A stretch of 64,000 nt of DNA from the NCBI GenBank assembly GCA_963813355.1, contig CAWEYS010000032.1:62001-126000 (forward strand), written 5' to 3'. This document shows positions 47,193 to 57,418 of the stretch, in pieces. The stretch's first letter is position 1; every line of letters begins with the position of its first letter. The position numbers and the translations under genes were made by a program. The notes beneath the pieces are model-generated. The model was given only the letters and a program-made list of their open reading frames with translations, ran no database searches and was not told where the DNA came from. The DNA is from DATAGF01 sp963813355 (GTDB lineage Bacteria; Actinomycetota; Thermoleophilia; Miltoncostaeales; Miltoncostaeaceae).

Positions 47193-48763
47193 GCCGCCAG
47201 CGCCTCTGCCACGCGGGCGTTCTCCGCGGGCCCGCGGGCGGTGATCCTCAGGTGGCCGGGCCCGAGCCCGGGGAAGTCGCCGCACGGGCGCACGGCGATG
47301 CCCCGCTGGCGCAGGCGCTCGAGCGCCTGCGGGCCGTCGGCCACCTCGACCAGGCAGAAGTTCGCCGCCCCCGGCCACAGCCGCACCCCGGCGAGCGCGC
47401 CCAGCCGCCCCTCCAGGTCGGTCCGCTCGCGCCGCGCCCGCTCGGCGGCGGCCGCGACGGCCGCCGGGCGGCGGGCGGCCGACGCCAGGGCCGCCAGGGC
47501 GGGCGCGCTCGCCGACCAGGGCGGCCGCACCGCCCGCAGGCGCGCGGCGAGGGCCGGCGGCGCCAGGGCGTAGCCCGCGCGCAGCCCGGGGATGGCGAGC
47601 CACTTGGTGGCGCTGCGCACCACGATGACGTCCGGGAGGCGCTCGCCGGCCAGGCTCCCCGGCTCGCCCGGGACCAGGTCCATGAACGCCTCGTCGACCA
47701 CCACGACCCGGCCGGGGCGGCGCAGGGCGGCCAGGGCGGGGGCGGGGTCGAGCGTGCCGGCCGGCGACCCCGGGTTGCCCACCACCACCAGGTCGGCCTC
47801 GGCGGGCACGGCCGCGGGGTCGAGCGCGAAGCCGCGCTCGGGGTCGCGCAGCGCGCGGGCCACCGGGACGCCGTGCGCCCGCAGCGCCGCCTCGCTCTCG
47901 GTGAAGGCCGGATGGACGCACGCCGCAAGGCGGGGACGGAGGGCGGCGGGGAGCAGCCAGAGCGCCTCGGTCGCCCCGTTGGTCGGCACGACCTCGGCGA
48001 CCTCGCGCCCGTGGCGGCCGGCCAGCGCCGCGACCGCCTCGTCCTCCCGCGGATAGGCGCCCGCGTCGCGGTCGAGCGCCTCGTGGAGCTCGGCCCGCAG
48101 CCAGTCCGGCGGTCCGCCGGCCAGGACGTTGACCGCGTGGTCGGCCAGCCCGGGCGCGAGCAGCCGGTCCCCGTGGACCCGGTCCGGCGCCGGGGGGGCG
48201 GGCGGCGTGGGCCCCGAGAGCTCGACGGCCCGGCCGGCGACCACGAGCAGCGCCCGCTCGGCCCGCCCCGCGAGGATCTGCGCGCACTCCCCCACCAGGT
48301 CGACCCAGCGGCGGGAGCCGGCCGAGGCGGGCAGGACGCCGAGGCCGGCCTCCTCGCACACCACGATCGTGAGGCCCGGGCGCTCGGCCGCCGCCCGGGC
48401 GAGGCGGGCGACCTGGTCGCGCAGCGCGGCGCAGCCGCGCTCGGCCTCCTCGGCGGGGCACGAGTCCGCGAGCGCGCCCGCGGCGTGGAGGCGGGCCGCC
48501 AGCCAGACGCCCAGACCGTCCACGAGCACGCAGCGTCCCGCCGCCCCCTCGAGGGCCGCGGCCGCGAGATCCGGTCCCGCGACGACCACCGGCCACGACG
48601 GCGGCCGCCGGGCCCGGTGGGCGCGCACGCGCTCGGCCATGCCCGGGTCCGTCTCGTCGGCGGTCGCCACGTAGCGCACCTCCGCGCCGCTCGCCGCCGC
48701 GAGCGACTCGGCCACGCCGCTCTTGCCCGATCGCGCCCCGCCCAGCACCAGGGTCAGGCCCAT
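47189..48763 (-). CDS. cobU/cobC: Fusion of adenosylcobinamide kinase/guanylyltransferase (CobU) with a threonine-phosphate decarboxylase-type aminotransferase (CobC)
   Basis: 524 residues. Residues 1 to about 180 are CobU: P-loop GGARSGKS (8-15), candidate guanylylated His49 in RVRAHRARRPPSW and the CVLVDGLGVWLA Walker B. A Pro-rich linker (about 184-195) joins a PLP class-I/II aminotransferase domain (about 200-524) with VPTNGATEALWLLP, VVVDEAFMDLVPGE and the PLP Lys387 in SATKW. The second part fits CobC/CobD (Salmonella name), which makes aminopropanol phosphate from threonine phosphate. One chain would thus supply the linker and activate cobinamide. It overlaps cobB by 10 nt. Confidence 0.9.
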   Translation of the reverse strand: MGLTLVLGGARSGKSGVAESLAAASGAEVRYVATADETDPGMAERVRAHRARRPPSWPVVVAGPDLAAAALEGAAGRCVLVDGLGVWLAARLHAAGALADSCPAEEAERGCAALRDQVARLARAAAERPGLTIVVCEEAGLGVLPASAGSRRWVDLVGECAQILAGRAERALLVVAGRAVELSGPTPPAPPAPDRVHGDRLLAPGLADHAVNVLAGGPPDWLRAELHEALDRDAGAYPREDEAVAALAGRHGREVAEVVPTNGATEALWLLPAALRPRLAACVHPAFTESEAALRAHGVPVARALRDPERGFALDPAAVPAEADLVVVGNPGSPAGTLDPAPALAALRRPGRVVVVDEAFMDLVPGEPGSLAGERLPDVIVVRSATKWLAIPGLRAGYALAPPALAARLRAVRPPWSASAPALAALASAARRPAAVAAAAERARRERTDLEGRLGALAGVRLWPGAANFCLVEVADGPQALERLRQRGIAVRPCGDFPGLGPGHLRITARGPAENARVAEALAA

Positions 48764-50118
48764 CGCGCGGCCTCGGCGGCCAGGCGCCGCGCGGCGGCGG
48801 GGGTGGCGGCCCAGTGGGTGTGCAGGTAGCTGGCGTGCACGTTCCCCTCGGCGAAGCCCTCGCGCCACGCCTCGGCGCGGGCGCGCATCGCCCACGCCTC
48901 GCGGCCCGGCGAGGGCTCCGGCGTGACCCGGGAGTAGTGGAACTCGTGGCCGTGCACCTCGTCGCCCGCGCGCCAGCAGGCCGAGTCGACCGCCGCCACC
49001 GCCGCCCGGTAGCCCAGGCTCAGGCCGGTCGTCATGCGCGCCGTCGCCGGGATGACGCCGCACATCGGGCGCCCGTCGAGCTCCCGGCAGAGGTAGAGCA
49101 GCCCCCCGCACTCGGCCACGACCGGGCGGCCGGAGCGGGCGAACGCCGCCACGCCCGCGCTGAGCGCGGCGTTCTCGGCCAGGGTCTCGCCGAACGCCTC
49201 GGGAAAGCCGCCGGCCAGGACCAGGGCGCCTGCGCCGTCCGGCAGCGCCTCGTCGCGGAGGGGATCGAACTCGGCGAGCTCCGCCCCCGCGGCCGCCAGG
49301 AGCTCCAGGTTCTCCTGGTAGTGGAACCCGAACGCCGGGCCGCGGGCGACGGCGACGCGCGCCCGGTCGCGCCCCTCCCCGATCGCGCCGCCCGGCGACC
49401 AGTCGGGGCCGGGCGCCGGGCCGGCGCCCCGGGCCAGCCGCACGAGCCCGTCCAGGTCGACCCCGGCGGCGACGGCCGCGGCGGCGGCCTCCACCCACCG
49501 ATCCGCCTGCCCGCGGCGCTCGCCGGCCGGGACCAGGCCGAGGTGGCGCTCCGGGACCGCGAGGGCGTCGTCGCGCCGCAGGACTCCGAGGACCGGGACG
49601 CCGAGCGGGGCGATCGCCTCGCGCAGGAGGGCCTCGTGGCCGTCCGACCCGACCCGGTTGAGGATCACGCCGGCGATCCGGACCTCGGGGTCGTACCGCG
49701 CGAACCCGAGGACGACGGCCGCGGCCGAGCGCGCCATCGCCCGGGCGTCGACCACCAGCGCGACCGGGGCGGCGAGGAGCTTCGCGACCTGGGCGGTCGA
49801 CGCCAGCTCGCCCCGGCCCGAGGCGCCGTCGAACATCCCCATCACGCCCTCCACCACGGCCACCGAGGCGCCCGCCGCCCCGTGCCGGAAGAGCGGCCCG
49901 AGGAGCTCCGGCCCCGAGAGCACGGCGTCGAGGTTCCGGCCCGGCCGGCCGCAGGCGAGGGAGTGGTACGAGGGGTCGATGTAGTCGGGGCCGACCTTGA
50001 AGCCCTGCACGGCGTGCCCTCGGGCGCGCAGCGCGGCCATCAGGCCGGTGGCGACGGTGGTCTTGCCGACGCCGGACCCCGTGCCGGCGACCACGATGCG
50101 GGGGACCCCGCCGGTCAC
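48754..50118 (-). CDS. cobB: Hydrogenobyrinic/cobyrinic acid a,c-diamide synthase
   Basis: 454 residues. The N-terminal ATPase domain starts IVVAGTGSGVGKTTVATGLMAAL, followed by FKVGPDYIDPSYH, VEGVMGMFDG and VRIAGVILNRVGS. The amidotransferase domain has the catalytic Cys in PVVAECGGLLYLCREL and the His in VHGHEFHYSR. GTG start at 50118, or 50121, overlapping cobO. It amidates the a and c side chains before cobalt insertion in the aerobic pathway. Confidence 0.95.
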   Translation of the reverse strand: MTGGVPRIVVAGTGSGVGKTTVATGLMAALRARGHAVQGFKVGPDYIDPSYHSLACGRPGRNLDAVLSGPELLGPLFRHGAAGASVAVVEGVMGMFDGASGRGELASTAQVAKLLAAPVALVVDARAMARSAAAVVLGFARYDPEVRIAGVILNRVGSDGHEALLREAIAPLGVPVLGVLRRDDALAVPERHLGLVPAGERRGQADRWVEAAAAAVAAGVDLDGLVRLARGAGPAPGPDWSPGGAIGEGRDRARVAVARGPAFGFHYQENLELLAAAGAELAEFDPLRDEALPDGAGALVLAGGFPEAFGETLAENAALSAGVAAFARSGRPVVAECGGLLYLCRELDGRPMCGVIPATARMTTGLSLGYRAAVAAVDSACWRAGDEVHGHEFHYSRVTPEPSPGREAWAMRARAEAWREGFAEGNVHASYLHTHWAATPAAARRLAAEAARWA

Positions 50119-50750
50119 CACTCGATCCCCTGCTGCGCGCGGATCCCCGCGTCCATCGGGTGCTTGACCTTCACCACCTCGGAGACCAGGTCGGCGGCGG
50201 CGATCAGCTCCTCGGGCGCGCGGCGCCCGGTGAGCACGACGTGCTGGAAGCCCGGCCGCTCCGCGAGGGTCGCGAGGACCTCGTCGAGCGGGATCCAGCC
50301 CCAGTTGATGGGGTAGGTGATCTCGTCGAGCAGCAGGAACTCGTAGCGCGCCTCCGCGATCGCCTCGCGCACGACGCGCCAGCCCTCCTGCGCGAGGGCG
50401 GCGGACTCGTCGAGGTCGCGCGACAGCCACGACCAGCCGTCGCCCATGCTCTCCCAGTCGATCCCGCCGAGCGCCGCCGCCGCGCGCGCCTCCCCGATCT
50501 TCCACTTGGACGACTTCACGAACTGGAAGACGCCGCAGCGGTAGTCGCGCGCCCAGGAGCGCATCAGCATCCCGAAGGCCGAGGTGCTCTTGCCCTTGCC
50601 GTCGCCGGTGATGACGATCACCAGCGGCCGGTCGCGGGGCTTGCGCCGCGCCGGCTCGGCGCTCCCGCGGTCGCCGGGGCGGTGGGGGACGTCGACGTCC
50701 TCGGCCCCGTGGCGGGCGAGGGGCCCCTCGGGGGGCGGCTCGCCGCTCAC
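50115..50750 (-). CDS. cobO: Cob(I)alamin/corrinoid adenosyltransferase (CobO/BtuR type)
   Basis: 211 residues. LVIVITGDGKGKSTSAFGMLMRS is the reversed P-loop typical of CobO/CobA adenosyltransferases. FQFVKSSKWKIGE, LLLDEITYPINWGWIPLDEVL and HVVLTGRRAPEELIAAADLVSEV complete the signature. About 35 N-terminal residues before the core are unusually polar. It attaches adenosyl to cobalt from ATP. GTG start coupled to the chelatase-like gene upstream. Confidence 0.95.
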   Translation of the reverse strand: MSGEPPPEGPLARHGAEDVDVPHRPGDRGSAEPARRKPRDRPLVIVITGDGKGKSTSAFGMLMRSWARDYRCGVFQFVKSSKWKIGEARAAAALGGIDWESMGDGWSWLSRDLDESAALAQEGWRVVREAIAEARYEFLLLDEITYPINWGWIPLDEVLATLAERPGFQHVVLTGRRAPEELIAAADLVSEVVKVKHPMDAGIRAQQGIEW

Positions 50751-52614
50751 GCCGCCCGCCTGCGCCCGCGCGGCGGGTCCGCCGGCAGCGGGTGGAGCTC
50801 GGCGCCCGCGGCGGCGGCGAGGGCGGCGGCTCCGCCCAGCCGCACCGGGCCCTCCTCGGCGTCGACCACCCAGACGCCGTCCGCGGCCGCCCCGAGGCGG
50901 GCGGCGGCGCCCACCGCGCGCGCGTCGGTCGTCGCCCGCCCGTCGGTGAGCACCACGCAGAGGGCCTGGCGGCCCGCCTCGCGGCGCCGCTCGCGGGCGA
51001 TCAGGGCGACGGCCTCGTCGAGGCCCGCCGCGAGCGGCGTCCGGCCGCCGGTCGGCAGCTCGGCCAGCGCCCGGGCGACCGCCTCGAGGGGCGCCCCGGG
51101 CGGGGCGACCACCCGCGCCCGCGCGTCGCGGAAGGCGATCACGGCCACCCGGTCGCGCCGCGCGTAGGCGTCGCGCAGCAGGGCGAGCACCGCCCCCTTC
51201 ACCCGGGCCATGCGGCGCCGCGCGCCCATCGACCCGCTGGCGTCGAGCACCAGGCAGACCAGCGCCCCCTCGCGGCCGCGCCGCACGTGCTCGCGCGGGG
51301 CCGGGAGGCCGTCGGGCGCGGCCAGGCGCGCGCGGATGCTCGCGACCAGCGCCAGGTCGGTCGCGCCGGGCGCCGCCGGGCGGCTGTCGACCGCCCCGCG
51401 CCGGGGCCGCCGCCCCCCGCCCGCCGGCCCGCCGGGCCGCGGCCGCCGGGCGGCGGGCGCAGCTCGATGCGGCCGCTCCCGGCCGGCGCGTCGACGCGCT
51501 CGCGCGCGGGGGCGCGCCCGTCGGGCGCCTCGCGGCGGCCGGCCCCCGGCTCCGGCGCGGGCGCCGTCCCCGGCCCTCCCGCCGGCCCGCCCCCGTCGTC
51601 GTCCGGGGGCCCGTCGCCGTCGAGGGCGGCGTCGAGCTCGCCGGGGTCGAGGCCCGGCGACCGGTCGAGCGGGTCGCGGCGGCGCCGGTGCGGCAGCGCC
51701 AGCATCGCGGCCCGGCGCACGTCCTCGGCGACCACCTCGTCGCGGCCGTCGAGGGCCGCCAGGACGCGGGCGGCGCGGGCGCTGACGATGTCGCCGCGCA
51801 TGCCGTCCACGCCCAGCTCCACGCACGCACGGCTGATGCGGACGACCATGGCGTCGGGCAGCCGGACCCCGGGCAGCCGCGCGCGGGCCGAGGCGATCCG
51901 CGCGGCCAGGGCCTCCTCGTCCGCGCGGTGGCGCTCGGCGAACCCGTCCGGGTCGCCCTCGAACTCCAGCCGCCGCCGCACGATCTCGGCGCGGACGGCG
52001 ACGTCCTCCGGAGCGCGCACCTCGACGCCCAGGCCGAACCGGTCGAGCAGCTGGGGCCGCAGCTCCCCCTCCTCGGGGTTCATCGTGCCCACGAGCAGGA
52101 AGCGCGACGAGTGGCGCCGCGAGACGGCCTCGCGCTCGACCACGCAGACCCCGGAGGCCGCGACGTCCAGCAGCAGGTCGACCAGGTGGTCGGGCAGCAG
52201 GTTGACCTCGTCGACGTAGAGCACGCCCTGATGGGCGCGGGCGAGGAGCCCGGGCTCGAACGCGTGCACGCTCCGCTCCAGCGCGTCGGCCAGGCCGAGG
52301 CCGCCCACGAGGCGGTCGGCGGTCGCCCCGACGGGCAGCTCGACCAGGGGCGCCGGGCGGGGCTCCCAGGGGGCGTCGGCGGGCACGGGGCCGGCGGGCG
52401 CGAGGTCGCCCGGGGCGAAGGCGAGCGCCTGGCCGGCCGCCGCCCGCACCGGCGGCAGCAGCGGCGCGAGCCCCCGGACCGCGGTCGACTTCGCCGTCCC
52501 GCGCTCGCCGCGCACCAGCACCCCGCCCACCTCGGGCGAGACCGCGTTGACCAGGAGGGCCTGGACGAGCGCGTCCTGCCCCACGACGGCGCTCAGGGGG
52601 TACGCGGCGCTCAC
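50747..52614 (-). CDS. Magnesium-chelatase-like ChlI/ChlD fusion, likely cobaltochelatase ATPase; one frameshift
   Basis: About 622 residues. The N-terminal AAA+ part (ChlI-like) has Walker A GERGTAKSTAV, Walker B GVLYVDEVNLLPDHLVDLLLD and FLLVGTMNPEEGELRPQLLDRFGL. An acidic Pro-rich linker follows, then a VWA domain with the MIDAS motif LVLDASGSMGA. The frame breaks in a G/C run at about 51410-51460, in the linker. With CobN directly upstream and no CobS/CobT chelatase subunits here, this protein is the probable ATPase partner, as proposed for other actinobacteria. GTG start overlaps the cobN stop. Confidence 0.85.
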
Positions 52615-55600
52615 GCGCCCGCCTCCTCGAGCTCGCCCTCGAGCTCCAGGTAGCGGTCGCGCACGGCGTCGAGGGTCGCCTCCGAGGGCGCGCTCCACAT
52701 CCCGCGGTCGGCGGCCTCGAGCAGGCGCTCGGCGATCGCGCGCGCGGCCCAGGGGTTCGAGCGCGCCATGAACTCGGCGACGTCCGGGTCGAGGAGGTAG
52801 CGCTCGGCGACCTGCTCGTACATCCAGTCCTCGACGACGCCGGCGGTGGCGTCGTAGCCGAACATGTAGTCCACCGTCGCCGAGAGCTCGGACGGCGCCC
52901 TTGTAGCCGTGGCGGATCATCGAGGCGATCCAGCGCGGGTTCGCGACGCGCGCCCGGAAGACCCGGCGGCTCTCCTCGGCCAGCGAGCGCGCCACCACCC
53001 GCGCCGGGTCGGCGCTGTCGCCGACGTAGGCCCGCGGCTCCCGCCCGGAGAGCGCGCGCACGGTGGCGACCATGCCGCCGTGGTACTGGTAGTAGTCGTC
53101 GGCGTCGAAGAGGTCGTGCTCGCGGGTGTCCATGTTCTTCACCGCGACCTCGATCCGGCGGAAGCAGTCGCGCATGGCGGCCCGCGACTCGGCGCCGTCC
53201 AGGCCCTCGCCGTAGGCGAACCCGCCCCAGGCCTCGTAGACCTCGGCGAGGTCGGCGTCGTCGCGCCAGTCCCGGGCGTCGATGAGCTGCAGCAGGCCCG
53301 CGCCGTAGGCGCCGGGCCGCGACCCGAAGACGCGGGCCGTCGCCCGCCGCCAGGCCGCCGCGGCCCCCAGCTCCTCGCTCAGCCGCTCCGCGTCCTCGCG
53401 GGCGTGGGCCGCCACGAAGTTCATCTCGGGCGGCTCGTCGAGGGCGGCCACGGCGCCGACGGCCCGGTCGAGCAGGTCGACCAGGTGCGGGAAGGCGTCG
53501 CGGAAGAAGCCCGAGATGCGCACGGTCACGTCGATGCGGGGCCGGCCGAGCTCCTCCAGGGGCACCACCTCGATGCCCGCGACGCGGCGCGACTCGGGGC
53601 TCCAGCGCGGCCGCACCCCGAGCAGGGCGAGGATCTCGGCCACGTCGTCGCCCTGCGTGCGCATCGCCGACGTGCCCCACGCCACCAGCCCGACCATCCG
53701 CGGGTAGCGCGCCCGTCTCGCGCAGGTGGCGGTCGAGCAGCGCGTCGGCCAGCCGTCCGCCGACCTCCCACGCCAGCTCCGACGGCAGCGCCCGCGGATC
53801 GACCGAGTAGAAGTTGCGCCCGGTCGGGAGCACGTCGACCCGCCCGCGGGTGGGGCTGCCCGAGGGGCCCGCCGGCACGAAGCGCCCGCCGGCCGCGTCG
53901 AGGACCCGGTCCAGCTCCTCCGTGGTGCGCCGCAGCCGCGGCACGACCTCGCGCGCGACGAAGCCGAGCGAGCGCTCGAGCTCCGGGGCGCCGCGGCCGA
54001 GCGCCCGCGCGCAGGCCCCCGCCACCGCCGCGGGCGCCCAGCCACGCTCCGCCAGCGCCTGGAGGACGGCCCCCTGGGCCTGCTCGAGGCGGTCGACGAG
54101 GTCCCCGGCGGTCGCGGCGGGCCCCGGGAAGCGCCGCAGCAGCTCGGCCCGCGCCGCGTCCGCGGGCGGGGCCGGCGCGCCCGGCGCCGCCACCAGCGCG
54201 GCCTCGTCGAGGCCGAACGCCGCGCCGACGGCCCGCCGCAGGCCCATCACGTCCCCGGAGCCCAGGCGCATGATGGCCGCGACGAGCCCCCGCAGCTGCT
54301 CGCCCTCGGGCGGCCGGCCGAGCACGTGCAGGCCGTCCTTGATCTGGATGTCCTTGACCTCGCAGAGGTAGCCGTCGATGTGCTCGACGAGCGCGCCCAC
54401 GTCGTCGGGCCGCTCCGCCACGCCGAGGTCGGCCTGCAGGTTGGCCGCCTCGATGGCGGCCCAGATCCGCGAGGCGAGCGCCGGGAGCTTGCCGGGGTCG
54501 AGCACCTCCAGGCTCGCGTACTCGTCGAGCAGCGCCTCGAGGTCGGCGAGCTCGTCGTACGTCTCGGCGCGCATCATCGGCGGCACGAGGTGGTCGACGA
54601 TGACCGCGTGCGCCCGCCGCTTCGCCTGGACGCCCTCGCCCGGGTCGTTCACGACGAACGGGTAGACGAGCGGGACGTCGCCGAGGGCGGCGTCCGGCGC
54701 GCAGCCGTCCGACAGGGCGAGCATCTTCCCGGGCAGCCACTCCAGCGTCCCGTGCTTGCCCAGGTGCACGATCGCGTCGGCGCCCCAGACGGCGTCGAGC
54801 CAGCGGTAGCAGGCGAGGTAGTGGTGGGTCGGCGGGAGCCGCGGGTCGTGGTAGATGCCGACCGGGTCCTCCCCGTAGCCGCGCGGCGGCTGGATGGCGA
54901 GCAGCGCGTTGCCGAGCTCCAGGCCCGCCACGACCAGGTCGCCGTCGTCGACGTACTGGTCGCCCGGCGGCGGGCCCCACCGCTCCTCGATCGCGGCGCG
55001 CAGCGCCTCGGGGAGCGTCCCGTACCAGCCCAGGTAGTCGTCGACCGGCATCCGCAGCGGCGCGGCCGCGAGCTGGGCGTCGGTGAGGAACTCGGGATCG
55101 TGGCCGCCCGCGTCGATCAGCGCCCGCATGAGCTCGTCGCCGTCGGCGTAGGGCTGGTGGGCGACGACCCCCGCGGCCGCGAGGGCCTCGAGCAGGGCGA
55201 TGGCGCTCGCCGGCGTGTCGAGCCCGACGGCGTTCCCCACGCGGGCGTGGCGGGTCGGGAAGCTCGTCAGCAGGATCGCGACCCGCCGCCGCGCCGGCGG
55301 CGTCGCGCGCAGCCGGGCCGTGCGCACCGCGAGCCGGGCCACCCGGGCGCAGCGCTCCGGGTCGGCGCGGTAGCGGGGGACGGGCGCGCCGACGGGGCTC
55401 TCCCCCTCGTCGCGCTCCTTGAAGGAGATCACGCCGCCGAGCACCCGCCCGTCGAACTCGGGGATGGCCACCTGCGTCGCGGCGTCGAGCGGGGTGAGGC
55501 CCGTGTCGGACGCCGTCCAGGCCGCCCGGGGCACGGTGGCGCAGACGGCCTGGATCACCGGGACGCCGAGCGCGGCGAGGGCGCTCGCGTCCCAGTCCTG

Positions 55601-56386
55601 CCACGACTCCCCGACACCCTCGCCGCCGCCGGCCCGGGCGTCCGCCGCCCCCGAGCCGCCGGTGGCCAGCATGGTCGTGACGAGCGCGTCGACGTGCCCG
55701 TCCAGCAGCGCGAGCGCCGGCACGCGTCCGTCGGGGTCCCGCCGCAGCGAGTAGCTCCAGACCGGCAGCGCGTTCCCCCCGGCCGCCTCGACGGCCGCGC
55801 AGAAGGCGTCGACGAAGCCCGTGTTGCCCGTCAGGCGGTGCGAGCGGTAGAAGCAGACCCCGATCGTCGGCCGCCCGGCCCTGTGCGTCGCGAGGGCGTC
55901 CTCGAGGGCGACGTCGCCACGGCCGGGCACGTAGACCCCGAGGTCCGGGACCGGCCGGGGCTCGGCGAAGCCGAAGCCCTCCAGGAGGAAGGTGTCGGCG
56001 AGGAAGCGGAGCAGCTGCTCGACGTTGTCCACGTCGCCGTGGCGCAGGTACTCCGCCGCCTGGGCGACCGCGCCCGGCGGCGCGAGCGACAGCCCGGCCA
56101 GCTCGGCGTCGGGCTCGAGCTCGCCGCCCAGCGCGAGGAGCGGGATGCGCTCCGCCTCGCACCGGGCTCGCAGCAGGTCGAAGCCGTCGCTCCAGCCGCG
56201 CCGGCCGCCGAGGATGCGGCAGAGGACGACCCGCGCGCCGGAGAGGACGTCGCCGACCAGGGCCGCCGGGTCCTCGGCGGAGGCCGGGTTGGCGCAGCGG
56301 ACCTCGGGGAAGCCGGCCGGCAGGCGCTCCACCGCCGCCGCGGCCGCCAGGATCTCCGTGTCCGCGGTCGTGACGAGGCGTATCAC
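52611..56386 (-). CDS. cobN: Cobaltochelatase large subunit CobN, two frameshifts
   Basis: About 1,258 residues. Family segments include PTIGVCFYRSHRLTGNTGFVDAF, VISFKERDEGE, ILLTSFPTRHARVGNAVGLDTP, AIVHLGKHGTLEWLPGKMLALS, PFVVNDPGEGVQAKRRAHAVIVDHL, LPTGRNFYSVDP, VKNMDTREHDLFDADDYYQYHGGM and WIASMIRHGYKGA. The frame breaks near 53710 (RETG to RYPRMVGL) and 52898 (YKGA to SELSATVDYMFGYD). It inserts cobalt into hydrogenobyrinic diamide. GTG start coupled to an 8-codon leader. Confidence 0.92.
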
Positions 56387-56409
56387 GCGGACGCTAGGGG
56401 GTGCTCCAT
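56383..56409 (-). CDS. Eight-codon leader ORF overlapping the cobN start
   Basis: ATG 56409 encodes MEHPLASA, and its TGA overlaps the cobN GTG (GTGA). GAGGAG lies at ideal distance (6 nt) before this ATG, while cobN itself has no good site. Ribosomes probably load here and reinitiate on cobN. The site is 44 nt downstream of the riboswitch, so B12 could act by hiding this GAGGAG. Confidence 0.5.
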   Translation of the reverse strand: MEHPLASA

Positions 56410-56452
56410 GGCCGGCTCCTCGGGATGACGCGTCCCGTCCTGGATCGCTGTG

Positions 56453-56592
56453 GGCGGGCGAGTTTCCTGACTCCCGGATCCGCGCCGTCTCCGCCTTCCC
56501 GCCCCGTGGGGCAGTGGCGTCGTGGAGGGGCGCTCCCCGGTCACAGTGGCGCGACCGTGCCGGATTCCCACCGGCTTCCTCACCTCGCCGAG
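56453..56592 (-). ncRNA. Cobalamin riboswitch upstream of cobN
   Basis: On the minus strand: GGCGAGGTGAGGAAGCCGG start, then GCACGGTCGCGCCACTGTGA with the GCCACTG box, and a closing GGGAGTCAGGAAACTCGCC. It lies in the cobF-cobN gap inside the operon, so the downstream eight genes get separate B12 control. Confidence 0.9.
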
Positions 56593-56596
56593 CCGG

Positions 56597-56626
56597 ACCC
56601 TACCGGGACCCGGAGGGCGGGTCCAA
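56597..56626 (-). promoter_or_regulatory. Candidate internal promoter for cobN
   Basis: On the minus strand TTGGAC (56626-56621), 18 nt spacer, TAGGGT (56602-56597). It lies just downstream of the cobF stop codon (56633-56635) and 4 nt before the riboswitch, as at the other two riboswitches. Confidence 0.45.
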
Positions 56627-56632
56627 CGCCGG

Positions 56633-57394
56633 TCAGCCGGTCGTCCTCCGGAGGAGGTACGTGTCCATGATCCATCCCCGCGCCGCGCGCGCCTCGGCGC
56701 GGACCCGCGCGATCTCTCCCGCCGTCTCGCGGAGGCTGCCCGACACGAGGATCTCGTCCTCCGTGCCGAGCTGCGCCCCCCAGTAGATGTCGAAGTCGTC
56801 CCCCGGCACGGTCGCGAAGGCCTCCTCGCCGTCGAGCATGACCACGACGTCGTCGGCGCCGTCCGGGAGCCCCTGGGCGAGCCGGCGCCCGGTGGTGATG
56901 TGGACGGCTCCCCCGATCCGGTTGAGGGGGATCCGGTGCCGGGCCGCCAGCGCCTGGACGCTGGTGATCCCGGGGATCACCTCGACGTCGAGCGGCAGGT
57001 CGCCCCGGGCCAGGATGCGCTCGACGATGCGCAGCGTGCCGTCGTACAGCGAGGGATCGCCCCAGACCAGGATGGCGCCGCGGCCGTCCTCGTCGAGCTC
57101 GTCGGCGAGGAGCCGCTCGTAGAGCTCGGCCCTGCGCTCGTGCCACTCCGCCACGGCCGACGCGTACGCCGGGGCGTCCCGGTCGCGGGGCGGGTCCTGG
57201 GCCTCCACGATGCGGTAGGAGCCCTCGCGCAGGTGGCGCTCGCAGACCTCCCTGCGCAGCCGCACGAGGTCCGACGTCGCGGCCCCCTTGTCGATCATGA
57301 AGACGACCTGCACCCGCTGGAGGGCGGCGACCGCCTGCAGGGTCAGGTGGTCGGGGTCGCCGACGCCGATGCCGATGATCGAGAGCGTGCGCAC
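56633..57394 (-). CDS. cobF: Precorrin-6A synthase (deacetylating)
   Basis: 253 residues. The SAM methylase fold is clear: LSIIGIGVGDPDHLTLQAVAAL, AILVWGDPSLYDGTLRIVERIL and VIPGITSVQALAARHRIPLNRIG. CobF methylates C1 of precorrin-5 and releases the acetyl group, a step unique to the aerobic route. FMIDKGAATSDLVRLRREVCERHL and YWGAQLGTEDEILVSGSLRE are CobF-specific. GTG start with GGAGGA 10 nt upstream, 24 nt after cobS. Confidence 0.95.
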   Translation of the reverse strand: MRTLSIIGIGVGDPDHLTLQAVAALQRVQVVFMIDKGAATSDLVRLRREVCERHLREGSYRIVEAQDPPRDRDAPAYASAVAEWHERRAELYERLLADELDEDGRGAILVWGDPSLYDGTLRIVERILARGDLPLDVEVIPGITSVQALAARHRIPLNRIGGAVHITTGRRLAQGLPDGADDVVVMLDGEEAFATVPGDDFDIYWGAQLGTEDEILVSGSLRETAGEIARVRAEARAARGWIMDTYLLRRTTG

Positions 57395-57418
57395 TCCGGG
57401 TCCTCCTCCCCCGCGCCG

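Noticed and set aside
50747..56386. Apparent 1,879-residue CobN-ChlD fusion in one frame
   Set aside because: The uninterrupted frame arises from two compensating breaks: the middle is non-protein-like while the true CobN C-terminus and ChlI domain lie in other frames.
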